51,425 bases of DNA from assembly GCF_003051055.1 (NCBI RefSeq), contig NZ_QAON01000019.1, positions 1 through 51,425 on the forward strand, given 5' to 3'. Shown in pieces: positions 1 through 8,267 of this stretch. A model generated the notes under the pieces. That model was not told the DNA's origin. It searched no databases and was given only the letters and a program-made list of their open reading frames with translations. Position 1 is the first letter of the stretch, and each line of letters starts with the position of its first letter. A program made the translations under genes and the position numbers. This stretch comes from Agitococcus lubricus (lineage in GTDB: Bacteria > Pseudomonadota > Gammaproteobacteria > Pseudomonadales > Moraxellaceae).

Positions 1-303
1 ACATGGCAAGAATATCAACAACTGCTCGAATCAGGGGTGAATTACGCTTTAGATTTGTCGCATTTGAATATTTTGGCAGTACAGAGTAACCATGTGGAAT
101 GGAGCTTAGTGCATGAATTACTGAGCAGTCCCCACTGTCTTGAAATTCATCTCAGTGATAATCATGGTTATGCCGATCAACATTTACCGCTGAGTAACCC
201 TCATGCGTTGCCGTGGTGGTGGTCATTACTCAGTTCGGCTAATCCACAAGCGACCATCTTTTCAGAAGGGAGGCAACGTGTGCCTAGCGTAATGATGACC
301 TGA
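1..303 (+). CDS. C-terminal part of a TIM-barrel sugar isomerase/epimerase-like protein (partial)
   Basis: The reading frame is open from the first base of the window, so only the last 100 residues are present and the start lies to the left. The visible part contains LDLSHLNIL followed by EIHLSDNHGYADQHLPL. The HLSDN..G..D.HLPL pattern resembles the metal-binding end of xylose-isomerase-like TIM barrels (AP_endonuc_2 superfamily), in which His and Asp/Glu residues hold a divalent metal. A DUF692/MNIO-type barrel is an alternative. The gene ends in a hairpin terminator before the recombination genes. It may be cargo of the mobile element. The fold class is fairly likely; the substrate is unknown. 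Confidence 0.5.
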   Translation, partial: TWQEYQQLLESGVNYALDLSHLNILAVQSNHVEWSLVHELLSSPHCLEIHLSDNHGYADQHLPLSNPHALPWWWSLLSSANPQATIFSEGRQRVPSVMMT

Positions 304-350
304 GTCTAATCACTGTTAATCAACCTTTGATAATTTCTTTCCTTCACTCA

Positions 351-383
351 AGCACAGTCTGTATTGCAGGCTGTGCTTTTTTT
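351..383 (+). terminator. Hairpin with U-run after the partial gene
   Basis: AGCACAG (351-357) pairs with CTGTGCT (371-377) around a 13-nt loop and runs into seven T's. It looks like a Rho-independent terminator for the gene ending at 303. It finishes only 14 nt before the next start codon, so it could also act as an attenuator for that gene. Confidence 0.65.
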
Positions 384-397
384 ATGTCGAGGTTTTT

Positions 398-1543
398 ATG
401 GAGCATCTTCATTCAGAGCAAAGTACATCGTCTGCTAGTATGGGCAATCCTATTGTCAACTCATCCTTAGCAACCGTAATGAGTCACGAAATCACTGATT
501 CAACTACGCCAAAGAACACCACTAAAACCCACAGTGGCAATGCCATTCGTTTAATCAACACCAAAGGCTTAAGCCGTAGCGAATGGTTAGCTGTTCGCCG
601 TCAAGGCATTGGCGGTAGTGATGCTGCCGCTGCTGTTGGTTTAAATCCTTATCAATCCCAGTTGGAATTGTGGATGATTAAAACAGGGCGTTTTAGCGAA
701 GATAGCCCTGAAGAGTCTGAAACGAAACCCGATATAGACTCCAAGATGTATTGGGGTCAAATTTTAGAACCGATTGTCGCGCAACATTACACCAAAGTGA
801 CTGGCCGTAAAGTGCGTAAGGTGAATGCCATTCTGCAACATGCCGATAGTGACAAGTCATGGATGTTGGCCAATATTGATTATCGGATCGTTGGCAGTGA
901 TGAGGTACAACTCTTAGAGTGTAAAACCGCAGGCGAATATGGCGCAAAACTGTGGAAAGACGGTGTACCTGAGTATGTGCAATGTCAGGTGCAACATCAA
1001 TTAGCCGTAACAGGTTTACAAGCGGCTGATGTCTGTGTGTTGATTTGTGGTCAGCAATTAAAGATTTATCGCATTGAACGTGATGAAGAGTTAATTGCCA
1101 AACTGATTGAATTAGAGCGGTTATTTTGGCGTTACGTGCAAAGCAATATACCACCTTGTGCCGATGGCTCTGAATCATCAGGCGTTGCCCTACGCTGTTT
1201 GTTCCCACAAGACTACGGTCAGACGGTTGATTTTAGCGACAATACCCATGTTTCTAGCTTGTTTGACTCGCTCATCAACACACGTAAACAATTAAGCTTT
1301 TACCAACAACAGGAGGAATTTTATAAACAACTGCTACAACAGAATCTCGGTGAAGCCAGTTATGCCCAATTTGCTCAAGGCTCTTTGTCATGGAAAAAGG
1401 CCAAAGACTCGGTTTACCTAGATACCACCGCACTCGCTAAAGACCATCCACAACTCTGTCAACAGTATCAGCGCAGCAAAGTCGGTAGCAGACGCTTTTT
1501 AGTCTATGAACGGCCTTCATCAAATTCTAAAGTGACTGATTAA
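398..1543 (+). CDS. YqaJ-family viral recombinase (lambda-type exonuclease)
   Basis: This 381-residue protein should digest one strand of double-stranded DNA ends to feed single-strand annealing, as phage and ICE-borne YqaJ nucleases do. After a low-complexity, Ser/Thr-rich N-terminus of about 60 residues comes the family signature SEWLAVRRQGIGGSDAAAAVG and then LNPYQSQLELW. Further on, WGQILEPIV (catalytic Glu region), ANIDYRIVG and QLLECKTA supply the acidic and Lys residues of the D/E-x-K nuclease core. ATG at 398 is preceded by a weak GAGG. The gene lies in a trio with two plasmid/ICE-type genes, and no annealing partner (RecT/Bet) is visible. Family assignment is firm; the in-element role is inferred. 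Confidence 0.88.
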   Translation: MEHLHSEQSTSSASMGNPIVNSSLATVMSHEITDSTTPKNTTKTHSGNAIRLINTKGLSRSEWLAVRRQGIGGSDAAAAVGLNPYQSQLELWMIKTGRFSEDSPEESETKPDIDSKMYWGQILEPIVAQHYTKVTGRKVRKVNAILQHADSDKSWMLANIDYRIVGSDEVQLLECKTAGEYGAKLWKDGVPEYVQCQVQHQLAVTGLQAADVCVLICGQQLKIYRIERDEELIAKLIELERLFWRYVQSNIPPCADGSESSGVALRCLFPQDYGQTVDFSDNTHVSSLFDSLINTRKQLSFYQQQEEFYKQLLQQNLGEASYAQFAQGSLSWKKAKDSVYLDTTALAKDHPQLCQQYQRSKVGSRRFLVYERPSSNSKVTD

Positions 1544-1615
1544 CCAGTGACTCAATATTAAATTCGATTAACTCAAACCGATTCCACCACTCACTTTTAC
1601 CCTGATACGGCATAC

Positions 1616-1650
1616 AGCCCTTGTATCACGACAAGGGCTTTTTTATTTTT
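1616..1650 (+). terminator. Hairpin with U-run after the YqaJ gene
   Basis: AGCCCTTGT (1616-1624) pairs perfectly with ACAAGGGCT (1631-1639) around a 6-nt loop and is followed by a T-rich tail to 1650. The next gene's ribosome binding site (GGAG, 1652-1655) begins immediately after it, so the hairpin may regulate that gene as well as end the previous transcript. Confidence 0.7.
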
Positions 1651-1661
1651 TGGAGAACATC

Positions 1662-2624
1662 ATGATTAAAGGCTTAGCCATCACCCCACCGATTATCGGT
1701 CGGATTAGCATTGGTAAAATGGTCGAAAAAAATGGTAAACGTTTACCCGAAAAAGACGACCAATTTACCTTAACCACTCAAGTCCAACATAAAGACGGTT
1801 GGTTACTGCATCCCTTAGATGAACAACTCCGCCAAGCACAAACCACCAGTAACGGCAAACTACGCACGATTCCTGTTCGCCTGTTATTTAATTCGCCTGA
1901 GTTAAACCTACGTGCTGAATACAGTCTATTTGACCGACAAACAGGCAGACCGCTGTGTGTGGGTAATGGTGAGACTTGTCGACGATATACACCACAAGGC
2001 ATTCAACAGTTACCCTGCCCTAGTCCCGAAGCCTGTGACTTAGCCCGAACAGGTCACTGTAAGCCCTATGGTCGTTTACACGTTGTTGTTAATGATGAGG
2101 AAGATATTGGCACGTTTATCTTTAGAACCACAGGCTTTAACAGCATCCGCACTTTAGCGGCACGCTTAAGTTATTACCAAGCCATCTCAGGAGACTTATT
2201 AGCCTGTTTACCGCTGCAATTAAAACTACGCGGTAAAAGCACAACACAGAGTCATCGTTCAGCGATTTATTACGTGGATTTAACCTTAAGAGATAACCAC
2301 ACCTTAGCCGAAGCCTTGCAACAAGCCAAAACTCTGAATCAACAACGGCAAGAGATAGGCTTTCAGCAACAGGCCTTAGACCAAGCCGCACAAGCAGGAT
2401 TTAACAACGCACAATTTGAATTTAGCGAAGAAGAAATTCCTGAGTTGTTGGAGGAGTTTTATCCCAATGTTGATGATGATAACTCGGTACAAGGTCAATC
2501 AAGTTCAACAACAAACACTTTAAACAGTTCAATAAATCCCGACTCTACCCCTAAAACCACCAATGGTGTTTTAAAGCAAAAGCTCGGTCAGCGTTTACAA
2601 GCGCAAAGCACTTCCCCTAATTAA
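1662..2624 (+). CDS. ICE/plasmid 'hydrolase or metal-binding' protein, possibly recombination-directionality-like
   Basis: The 320-residue protein matches a family common on ICEs and large plasmids beside YqaJ nucleases. That family is usually annotated 'hydrolase or metal-binding protein', and its biochemistry is not known to me. The N-terminus LAITPPIIGRISIGK, the central RAEYSLFDRQTGRPLCVGNG and the four-cysteine stretch C..C..C..C (CVGNGETC, PCPSPEAC, GHC) suggest a small metal site. TTGFNSIRTLAARL follows. The C-terminus is acidic and then Ser/Thr/Asn-rich. I start it at ATG 1662, which has GGAG 6 nt upstream, rather than at an in-frame TTG at 1650. It probably shares function with the YqaJ gene. 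Confidence 0.75.
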   Translation: MIKGLAITPPIIGRISIGKMVEKNGKRLPEKDDQFTLTTQVQHKDGWLLHPLDEQLRQAQTTSNGKLRTIPVRLLFNSPELNLRAEYSLFDRQTGRPLCVGNGETCRRYTPQGIQQLPCPSPEACDLARTGHCKPYGRLHVVVNDEEDIGTFIFRTTGFNSIRTLAARLSYYQAISGDLLACLPLQLKLRGKSTTQSHRSAIYYVDLTLRDNHTLAEALQQAKTLNQQRQEIGFQQQALDQAAQAGFNNAQFEFSEEEIPELLEEFYPNVDDDNSVQGQSSSTTNTLNSSINPDSTPKTTNGVLKQKLGQRLQAQSTSPN

Positions 2625-2650
2625 CCTTAACATCCACGCGGAGAATCATC

Positions 2651-2935
2651 ATGTTACTTTGTAGCAATCCTTTATTTTCACTCGGTCAAACGGTGGCTAC
2701 GCCCAATGCCCTTGACCTGTTAGCTCAACATAACACTTCATGCTTTAGCTTATTGGCTCGTCATCAATCAGGTGATTGGGGCAATGTGCCTGCGGAAGAT
2801 GCCTTAAGCAATCAAGAGGCCATTAAACGCGGCTATCGCATTATGTCGGTTTATCCCTTAGACACAGCTAAAGTGTGGATTATTACCGAGGCTGATAGGT
2901 CGGTGACAACGGTGTTGTTGCCAAAGGAGTATTAG
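2651..2935 (+). CDS. Small plasmid/ICE-related conserved protein
   Basis: This 94-residue protein belongs to a small family found on ICEs and plasmids beside the two preceding genes; it is often misnamed 'type I restriction subunit M'. Visible landmarks are LGQTVATPNALDLL at the N-terminus, LLARHQSGDWGNVPAEDA in the middle and VWIITEADRSVTTVLLPKEY at the C-terminus, which I recall as strongly conserved. GGAG lies 8 nt before the ATG, and only 26 nt separate it from the previous gene, so co-transcription is likely. No catalytic motif is evident and the molecular role is unknown. Confidence 0.7.
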   Translation: MLLCSNPLFSLGQTVATPNALDLLAQHNTSCFSLLARHQSGDWGNVPAEDALSNQEAIKRGYRIMSVYPLDTAKVWIITEADRSVTTVLLPKEY

Positions 2936-3033
2936 TTATAAGTGAGGCTAATTCAGTTAATGATGATGCCTCCATTTTCTATGCAACTGAAAGTTATTTT
3001 TTTGCTCAAAAACAAATAGAGCTGGATAGACAG

Positions 3034-4074
3034 CTATGCTGCCATCCAGTCTTGTTTTTTTAAAACTTGCTCGGCAATTGCAATTTGCCTTGGTGTAAAC
3101 ATTTTTTTTCGTGCATTCCATGAATGAACTTTTTGAACAAGTTCTTCGGTGTTTTTTGCTTGCTCGTGTTTACTTAACCAATGTACGGTTGCCAATAGCT
3201 CTAAGCCTTGCGGTGACTCAAAGCCTTCAACCAACTGTGATACTTTCTCAAATCGTGCCCGAGTAGCAGGATGTTGTATAAGAAATGCTTGCGCATCTTC
3301 AACAGCACCAGGAACAAGTCTTAGCTCTTTCTCTGGTGCATCTCCACCATCAGCATAACCCGATATAAAATGTCCCTCTATGGCATTAAGGACATGACGT
3401 AAATTTTGTGCATACGGCCCATAATGTGCTTTTTCATACTTCAAGCGTAATGGTTCTCCAGCTTCTTGCATGAAATATAAAAGCTTATGCACTTCCAGTA
3501 AAGAAACCGTCGGATCAAGCAAGCCTTTTAAATAACGCTGCACTAGCTCAACTAAAACCGCCCTCCCAGCAGTCATATTAGGTATTGCTTTTTGCTTAGC
3601 TATTGTGTCATTTTGGGGTGCACCAGCAGGCTCGTAAAGTAAAATCTCTACATCATTTAACGGCACCATCGCCGCTTCAATTTTTTCTCTTACGATCTTC
3701 CAGTCCAGCCCACCTAAACCAGCACCTAAAGGCGGAATAGCAATAGATTTAATATTCAACCTTTTAATATCATTAACCAATGCAACCAGCCCAGCTTCGA
3801 TGTCTTCAATCCTGCTTGCTCCCTTCCAGTGACGTTTAGTTGGGAAATTAATAATGTAGAGAGGATTAGCTAATTGGCCCGTCTCAAAAATAAACATTTT
3901 TCCAGGCATTACTTCTTGTTTTTTGCAAGCAACAGCATACGCATTAAAATTATTTGGCCACGCTTTTTTAAATTGCAGTGCTATTCCACGCCCCATCACA
4001 CCAACACAATTCACGGTATTAATAATCGCTTCTGCATCGGCTCGCAAAATATCACCATGAGTTATTTTAATCAT
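3034..4074 (-). CDS. darG: DarG antitoxin, macrodomain DNA ADP-ribosylglycohydrolase
   Basis: DarG reverses DarT-catalysed ADP-ribosylation of thymidine in single-stranded DNA. The first ~155 residues form a macrodomain: HGDIL, NTVNCVGVMGRGIALQFKKAWP and IPPLGAGLGGLDW. Lys80 in NFPTKRHWKG coincides with the catalytic Lys80 described for Thermus DarG. The remaining ~190 residues include EVHKLLYFMQEAG and KAHYGPYAQNLRHVL, the C-terminal DarT-binding part, which to my eye resembles SocA/Panacea-type antitoxin domains. It starts 13 nt after darT with a strong GAGGAGG site. It is the last gene of the operon that begins at hsdR. At 346 residues it is normal length and looks intact. Confidence 0.92.
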   Translation of the reverse strand: MIKITHGDILRADAEAIINTVNCVGVMGRGIALQFKKAWPNNFNAYAVACKKQEVMPGKMFIFETGQLANPLYIINFPTKRHWKGASRIEDIEAGLVALVNDIKRLNIKSIAIPPLGAGLGGLDWKIVREKIEAAMVPLNDVEILLYEPAGAPQNDTIAKQKAIPNMTAGRAVLVELVQRYLKGLLDPTVSLLEVHKLLYFMQEAGEPLRLKYEKAHYGPYAQNLRHVLNAIEGHFISGYADGGDAPEKELRLVPGAVEDAQAFLIQHPATRARFEKVSQLVEGFESPQGLELLATVHWLSKHEQAKNTEELVQKVHSWNARKKMFTPRQIAIAEQVLKKQDWMAA

Positions 4075-4087
4075 ATCTACGGCCTCC

Positions 4088-4726
4088 TCAATAATACCAA
4101 TTTGATTTAACGGTAACAGATGGTCTGTGGGTAGCCGTTTGCAAGGTGTTGACTACCTGTTGGTAAACGGTGGAAGTTTTTACAGCAATTTGCTCTACTA
4201 GATGCCAAGGAAAACTATGCTCCATTAAAAACTCTGCCTGTTTACCCTCTTTACAGCTTTGCCATTGAGTTGCAGTAATTGCCTGCCAATCCAACTCATT
4301 TAATTGTGATAAATCATTTCGGTCTTCAAAAAAACGCGATCCTGCATTCGATAGCGTAAAAGCCCATCGCCGATTTTGCTGCTGCGCCCATTCAACACTA
4401 GCATGAAGATCTGCCTGTAAATGTATGATAGGCTCCTGCCCACCTCGGTATGCTAGCTCTTGATTGTCTGCCATATGAATCACATACAACATAATAGAGC
4501 GAGGACAAAAATAAAATGGTACACATTGCCCAACATAAAGTTCAGGATGGCTTGTTAAGGTTAACTCATTAAGTCGGCGTTGCTTGATGCTGTTCATGCC
4601 AATCATAGTGCCAGTGACATTGTTAGCGTTAATTTGCGCGTCACACAACAAGCAATTAGACGCTAAAATCGAAGCGAGTCGGTCAACATGAACAATATGA
4701 TAAATTTTAGGCTGTGCAGGTACCAT
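4088..4726 (-). CDS. darT: DarT toxin, DNA thymidine ADP-ribosyltransferase
   Basis: DarT transfers ADP-ribose from NAD+ onto thymidine in single-stranded DNA, blocking replication and acting as an anti-phage toxin. The 212-residue protein has the NAD-binding KIYHIVHVDRLASIL at its start and Arg51 in KQRRL. It also has the conserved PFYFCPRSIMLYVI block and the catalytic Glu165 in AEFLMEH; Arg51 and Glu160 are the key residues described for Thermus DarT. ATG at 4726 has GGGGTGA 6 nt upstream, and that ribosome binding site contains the stop codon of a 47-codon ORF, so translation is probably coupled. The cognate antitoxin darG follows directly. Both halves look functional. Confidence 0.92.
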   Translation of the reverse strand: MVPAQPKIYHIVHVDRLASILASNCLLCDAQINANNVTGTMIGMNSIKQRRLNELTLTSHPELYVGQCVPFYFCPRSIMLYVIHMADNQELAYRGGQEPIIHLQADLHASVEWAQQQNRRWAFTLSNAGSRFFEDRNDLSQLNELDWQAITATQWQSCKEGKQAEFLMEHSFPWHLVEQIAVKTSTVYQQVVNTLQTATHRPSVTVKSNWYY

Positions 4727-4730
4727 TTTT

Positions 4731-4874
4731 TCACCCCACAGCTATTACAGAATTGGCGAGTCGCTTTTCTTGGCCAAATGTCACAAAACTTGCCCACAAG
4801 GCTTGTTGAAAAGCGTAGCAACTGTTGAGGATATTTTGGCGGTCATGTGATGATACGGTAAGGCCTTTAGCCAT
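4731..4874 (-). CDS. Short 47-codon ORF coupled between the RloC-like gene and darT
   Basis: An ATG at 4874 lies inside the end of the RloC-like gene (ATGGCTAA, 8-nt overlap) and opens 47 codons beginning MAKGLTVSSHDRQNILNSCY. It ends at a TGA that is part of the darT ribosome binding site. Both ends therefore have the geometry of translational coupling. The peptide has one possible amphipathic helix (RQNILNSCYAFQQALWASFV) and basic residues near its end. I do not recognise it. It could be a small regulator, or simply a ribosome 'bridge' that carries translation across the 140-nt gap to darT. Confidence 0.45.
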   Translation of the reverse strand: MAKGLTVSSHDRQNILNSCYAFQQALWASFVTFGQEKRLANSVIAVG

Positions 4875-7002
4875 TTGAGTTCACCTCGCTAAACTCTGCT
4901 AGTATCTTGTCACACTCATTCACAACATACTGAGGAATAAGGTCGAAGCATGTTGGATCAAGCTGAAATATAAACTCATTTTCTATATGGTAAGTTTCGT
5001 TGATAAATTTTTTAATGACTGAATTTTTGACTTTTTCTATATTTATTAAAATCCTAATCAGTTGCAATTTCTCATAGCCATTATTACTTTGCATATAGAG
5101 CTCTTTTATGCGTTCTTCATTACAGAAGAAAACAATCAATGATGGATAATCGTCTGGAACATCTGGAATAAATCTTTTTATATCGCTAATGCCATCATTT
5201 AAATTATTAGTTGACAATGGCGTGTTTTCCCCGTGTTCATTTCTAGGAATACGAAAATCCTCTGGCTCAACTCGCTTTTTAAACAAATTTGATAGAACCT
5301 CATATCCATTTCCAAGATCGCCTAAAACTTCATATCTTCGTCGCAGATATATCAACTTTATAATTAGGTCATTTTGAGACGAAAATATATTGTTACAAAT
5401 CTGAACAAAAGTTTTTATATCTTCATTAGAAATGGATTGCTCAGTAATTTCTCCATTACCTAAGCGTAAATACGAGGCATAAACTTGATTACTAAATCGC
5501 TTACTAACCGATTTTAAAGTATCAATAATTGGCTCAACATCATGGGTAAGCATCAAGACAGTCTTGCTTTTTAGACAGTCGCTAGCATCTCGGCGAAACA
5601 ACATTTCAAAAATTGCGTACTTTTTATTTTTATCAAAAGAAGATATAGGGTCATCAAGTATGATCAAATCAGGTTTTTTAGCTAGGCATTCATACATAAA
5701 AAGCACTATTGAGAAAGCATTTCGTTCGCCAAAACTTAAATACTGACTCCCACCACTAAGGTGAGATGAATTATCGACATGCCTTAATTTTAACTGAGCC
5801 TGTTCGCCTTCACCAACAATTGCGACTTGATAGCGATAACCTGCGAAAGTTAGAAAAGCATTAATATCAGTCTGATGCTTTTCAATCAATTTTCTCATTT
5901 CTATTCGCTGAAGATTAATTTTCCCTTGTAAAGGGCCTGCTTGCTTTATAAGTTCTTCAATTGATGAATTTATTATGGATATAGTATCAGTCGTTTTAAC
6001 CGAATTTAAGATATCGAAAAACTGAAGGTCGATTATATAGCCCTGCAATTTTTGTTTAACATTTTCTCCTTCGTTAAAATCAAACCCAGTCAAACCTTTG
6101 AGTGTTTCTAGCTTTGCTACCAAATTATCAATCTGTGACTTTACTGTTACAATAAAGGTTTCATGTTCTTTTTCGAGGCCATTTTTTAACGATTTAATGA
6201 CATCTAACTTCTCCCTTGCTGCATGTGAAAAATATTCACCCAACTTATTGATAACATCAATTATACCCACAAGACTTTTAATTAAATTCTTGTCATATTC
6301 TTTGCTTACATTTGCTATTTGTTCTTTCTTATTTGTCGCATCACTTGTACAAAATGGGCAAGATTCAGATAAATTTGAAAACTCCTTGTGCCCCTTGGCT
6401 TGCCAATCAATCCAATTTACACAGTTTGAACTTTGTATGAAGGGTTGATAGGGCTGTAATCCTTCTGGGATATGATCAATTTTATTTGAACTAGAGAGAG
6501 CCTTCGCACCTGTTGATGTTTTGGCCAAGCCCCCACTGGCAGTTACTTTAAATGCGCGTGACAGTTCATTTAAATTTGATAAAAGCACTTCAATATCTGG
6601 ATTGTTCGCAAATTGTTGCTTAACTAAACTAGTAAATGTTTCTATGTCTCTCTCTTTTTCTTGATAAGCGTCTGTGCGTATGAAAATATCAAAACTATTA
6701 CTAACTAGCTCTTCAGGCCTAAAAGTAAAGTTATTCACATATTCTTCATTAAAACAGAGAATACTGCTGATACTTTCAACACCAAGCACTTCAGGTTGAA
6801 TATTATTAAAATTTTCGCTGCGATACTTGAAAGGTAAAAGTTCAGCAAGTGCCTTTATGTCACCTGTTACAGTGTATTGAATCGCCTTAGAAATTGTACT
6901 TTTACCAGTTCCATTTGGGGCAAACTTAAGATTCAATTTATTCGGCACAATCGCCACAGTGGCCTTCGTAATGTTGTTACAGTGTTTAATTTCAATGTCC
7001 AT
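4867..7002 (-). CDS. rloC: RloC-like anticodon nuclease: SMC-type ATPase with zinc hook
   Basis: The 711-residue protein has an ABC/SMC-type ATPase split by a coiled-coil region. Walker A is APNGTGKST (28-36), the signature is LSGGSQYLSFGE (415-426), Walker B is LIILDDP (446-452) and the H-loop is His487. A CPFC zinc-hook motif sits at 215-218. After the ATPase, Arg554, Glu558 and His590 reproduce the R-x3-E-x31-H spacing of the Arg320-Glu324-His356 triad reported for the PrrC anticodon nuclease. ATPase, zinc hook and this triad together fit RloC, a tRNase linked to type I restriction loci that excises the wobble nucleotide after DNA damage. It lies 20 nt behind hsdS. A generic AAA_13 overcoming-lysogeny-type ATPase is the alternative. 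Confidence 0.72.
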   Translation of the reverse strand: MDIEIKHCNNITKATVAIVPNKLNLKFAPNGTGKSTISKAIQYTVTGDIKALAELLPFKYRSENFNNIQPEVLGVESISSILCFNEEYVNNFTFRPEELVSNSFDIFIRTDAYQEKERDIETFTSLVKQQFANNPDIEVLLSNLNELSRAFKVTASGGLAKTSTGAKALSSSNKIDHIPEGLQPYQPFIQSSNCVNWIDWQAKGHKEFSNLSESCPFCTSDATNKKEQIANVSKEYDKNLIKSLVGIIDVINKLGEYFSHAAREKLDVIKSLKNGLEKEHETFIVTVKSQIDNLVAKLETLKGLTGFDFNEGENVKQKLQGYIIDLQFFDILNSVKTTDTISIINSSIEELIKQAGPLQGKINLQRIEMRKLIEKHQTDINAFLTFAGYRYQVAIVGEGEQAQLKLRHVDNSSHLSGGSQYLSFGERNAFSIVLFMYECLAKKPDLIILDDPISSFDKNKKYAIFEMLFRRDASDCLKSKTVLMLTHDVEPIIDTLKSVSKRFSNQVYASYLRLGNGEITEQSISNEDIKTFVQICNNIFSSQNDLIIKLIYLRRRYEVLGDLGNGYEVLSNLFKKRVEPEDFRIPRNEHGENTPLSTNNLNDGISDIKRFIPDVPDDYPSLIVFFCNEERIKELYMQSNNGYEKLQLIRILINIEKVKNSVIKKFINETYHIENEFIFQLDPTCFDLIPQYVVNECDKILAEFSEVNSNG

Positions 7003-7022
7003 ATCGCCATCCTTTAATTAAA

Positions 7023-8267
7023 TTATTTTAGAGTAACCTGCCCATTCATGAGCATGGGAAGAAGCCAGTCACGGAGCTTTGCAAGTTCTACATTTTGCTG
7101 ATAATTGCTAACTATTTTGCTAATAACTGGTGAAAGCTTTTCGTCCATAGCCTGAATTAGCTCTTTCGGTGGCAGGCTTACTCGACTTTCAACAAGATGC
7201 TCTTTGGTAATATGTCCCATCGTAGTTTTTCTAAGTTCAGCTACTTTTTTGAAATACTCTAAATATTTCAAAACTTCAAAATAATAAAATGTTTTAGGGT
7301 AATTATCCGAAGTAACTTTGAAAATATGCTGATTTAAGGCTCCAGTACCACCAGTCCATAATTTAACCTCCAAAGTTGCCGACCACGAGAAAAGAATATC
7401 ACCATCATTAACAACAACTTTTTTGGGTACAGACTGGCGAACTGATTCAGAACTTTCATCAAAACCTGAACTAAATTCTCTTATTTTGATAACTTTGTAG
7501 GTCAATTCATCCCCAGTCGGATAATATTTCTGACAAGCAATACCGTTTGTAAATATCGCAATATCAACTAGAGATGCATCTCTCCACCCCTCTGGAATTT
7601 CCCTTTTCAATACCTCGTTATAAACCATTTTACCGCCAGCCGTTTTGTAGGGTTTACCGTTAGCATCGGGAAAGTCGAACTGCACAAACCAGTAGTCGTA
7701 CAGGGTTTTGGCCATCGCTTCTAGCTCGGCATTAATGCGGTTATTTACTCTAATTTTTGAATCTATGGAGTCTATGGCTTTAAGAAGCTTTTCTTTCACA
7801 CCTTCTTTTTTAGGAATGAGAATTGGAAGTTTTCTGAGCGCACCAAGGGCTATGTATGGCTGTGTTGAACCACTTTTCACTGCATCAAGGTGGGCTTTAC
7901 CTATTGGGGAATTTAAATAGTAATAAAGCCATTTAGCATTAACTTCAGAACCAGTTTTAAATAATCCAACGTTTTTTACGGCATAGTCTATTTCTTCATT
8001 GCTCTCTATGAAGCAAAATCCGCAATATGCACCGATCATACTGATAATCACATCCCATTGATCGACCTGACTACGCTTGTTGATTTCGTTAAAATCTTCC
8101 TCACTTATTAAGTATGCTGTCTCAAAGTCAATTTCATCACCTTTGATATGTTTTGATGTAATCAAAGGCTTTCCATGCTCGGCTTGTTTCGGAGAATCAT
8201 GAGTACCATCAGTAACTTTTAAGCAAAACTCTTCACCGAGTACGTACTTCCATTCGCTACTTAGCAT
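7023..8267 (-). CDS. hsdS: Type I restriction-modification specificity subunit HsdS
   Basis: HsdS recognises the bipartite DNA target for the HsdM/HsdR complex. Two target-recognition domains are visible, about residues 1-160 and 225-380. They are joined by the conserved helical spacer INAELEAMAKTLYDYWFVQF, which runs into DFPDANGKPYK and REIPEGW. A second helical spacer and LRDWLLPMLMNGQV close the protein. At 414 residues it is full length. Its ATG overlaps the hsdM stop by 11 nt, so translation is coupled. The recognition sequence cannot be read from the protein. Confidence 0.94.
   Translation of the reverse strand: MLSSEWKYVLGEEFCLKVTDGTHDSPKQAEHGKPLITSKHIKGDEIDFETAYLISEEDFNEINKRSQVDQWDVIISMIGAYCGFCFIESNEEIDYAVKNVGLFKTGSEVNAKWLYYYLNSPIGKAHLDAVKSGSTQPYIALGALRKLPILIPKKEGVKEKLLKAIDSIDSKIRVNNRINAELEAMAKTLYDYWFVQFDFPDANGKPYKTAGGKMVYNEVLKREIPEGWRDASLVDIAIFTNGIACQKYYPTGDELTYKVIKIREFSSGFDESSESVRQSVPKKVVVNDGDILFSWSATLEVKLWTGGTGALNQHIFKVTSDNYPKTFYYFEVLKYLEYFKKVAELRKTTMGHITKEHLVESRVSLPPKELIQAMDEKLSPVISKIVSNYQQNVELAKLRDWLLPMLMNGQVTLK

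Noticed and set aside
693-1208. A 171-codon open frame on the minus strand inside the YqaJ gene
   Set aside because: It lies fully within a well-supported gene, has no recognisable domain and no suitable context.
3021-3048. Possible hairpin CTGGAT...ATCCAG at the darG stop
   Set aside because: It overlaps the coding end, has a mismatch and no proper T-run on the transcribed strand.
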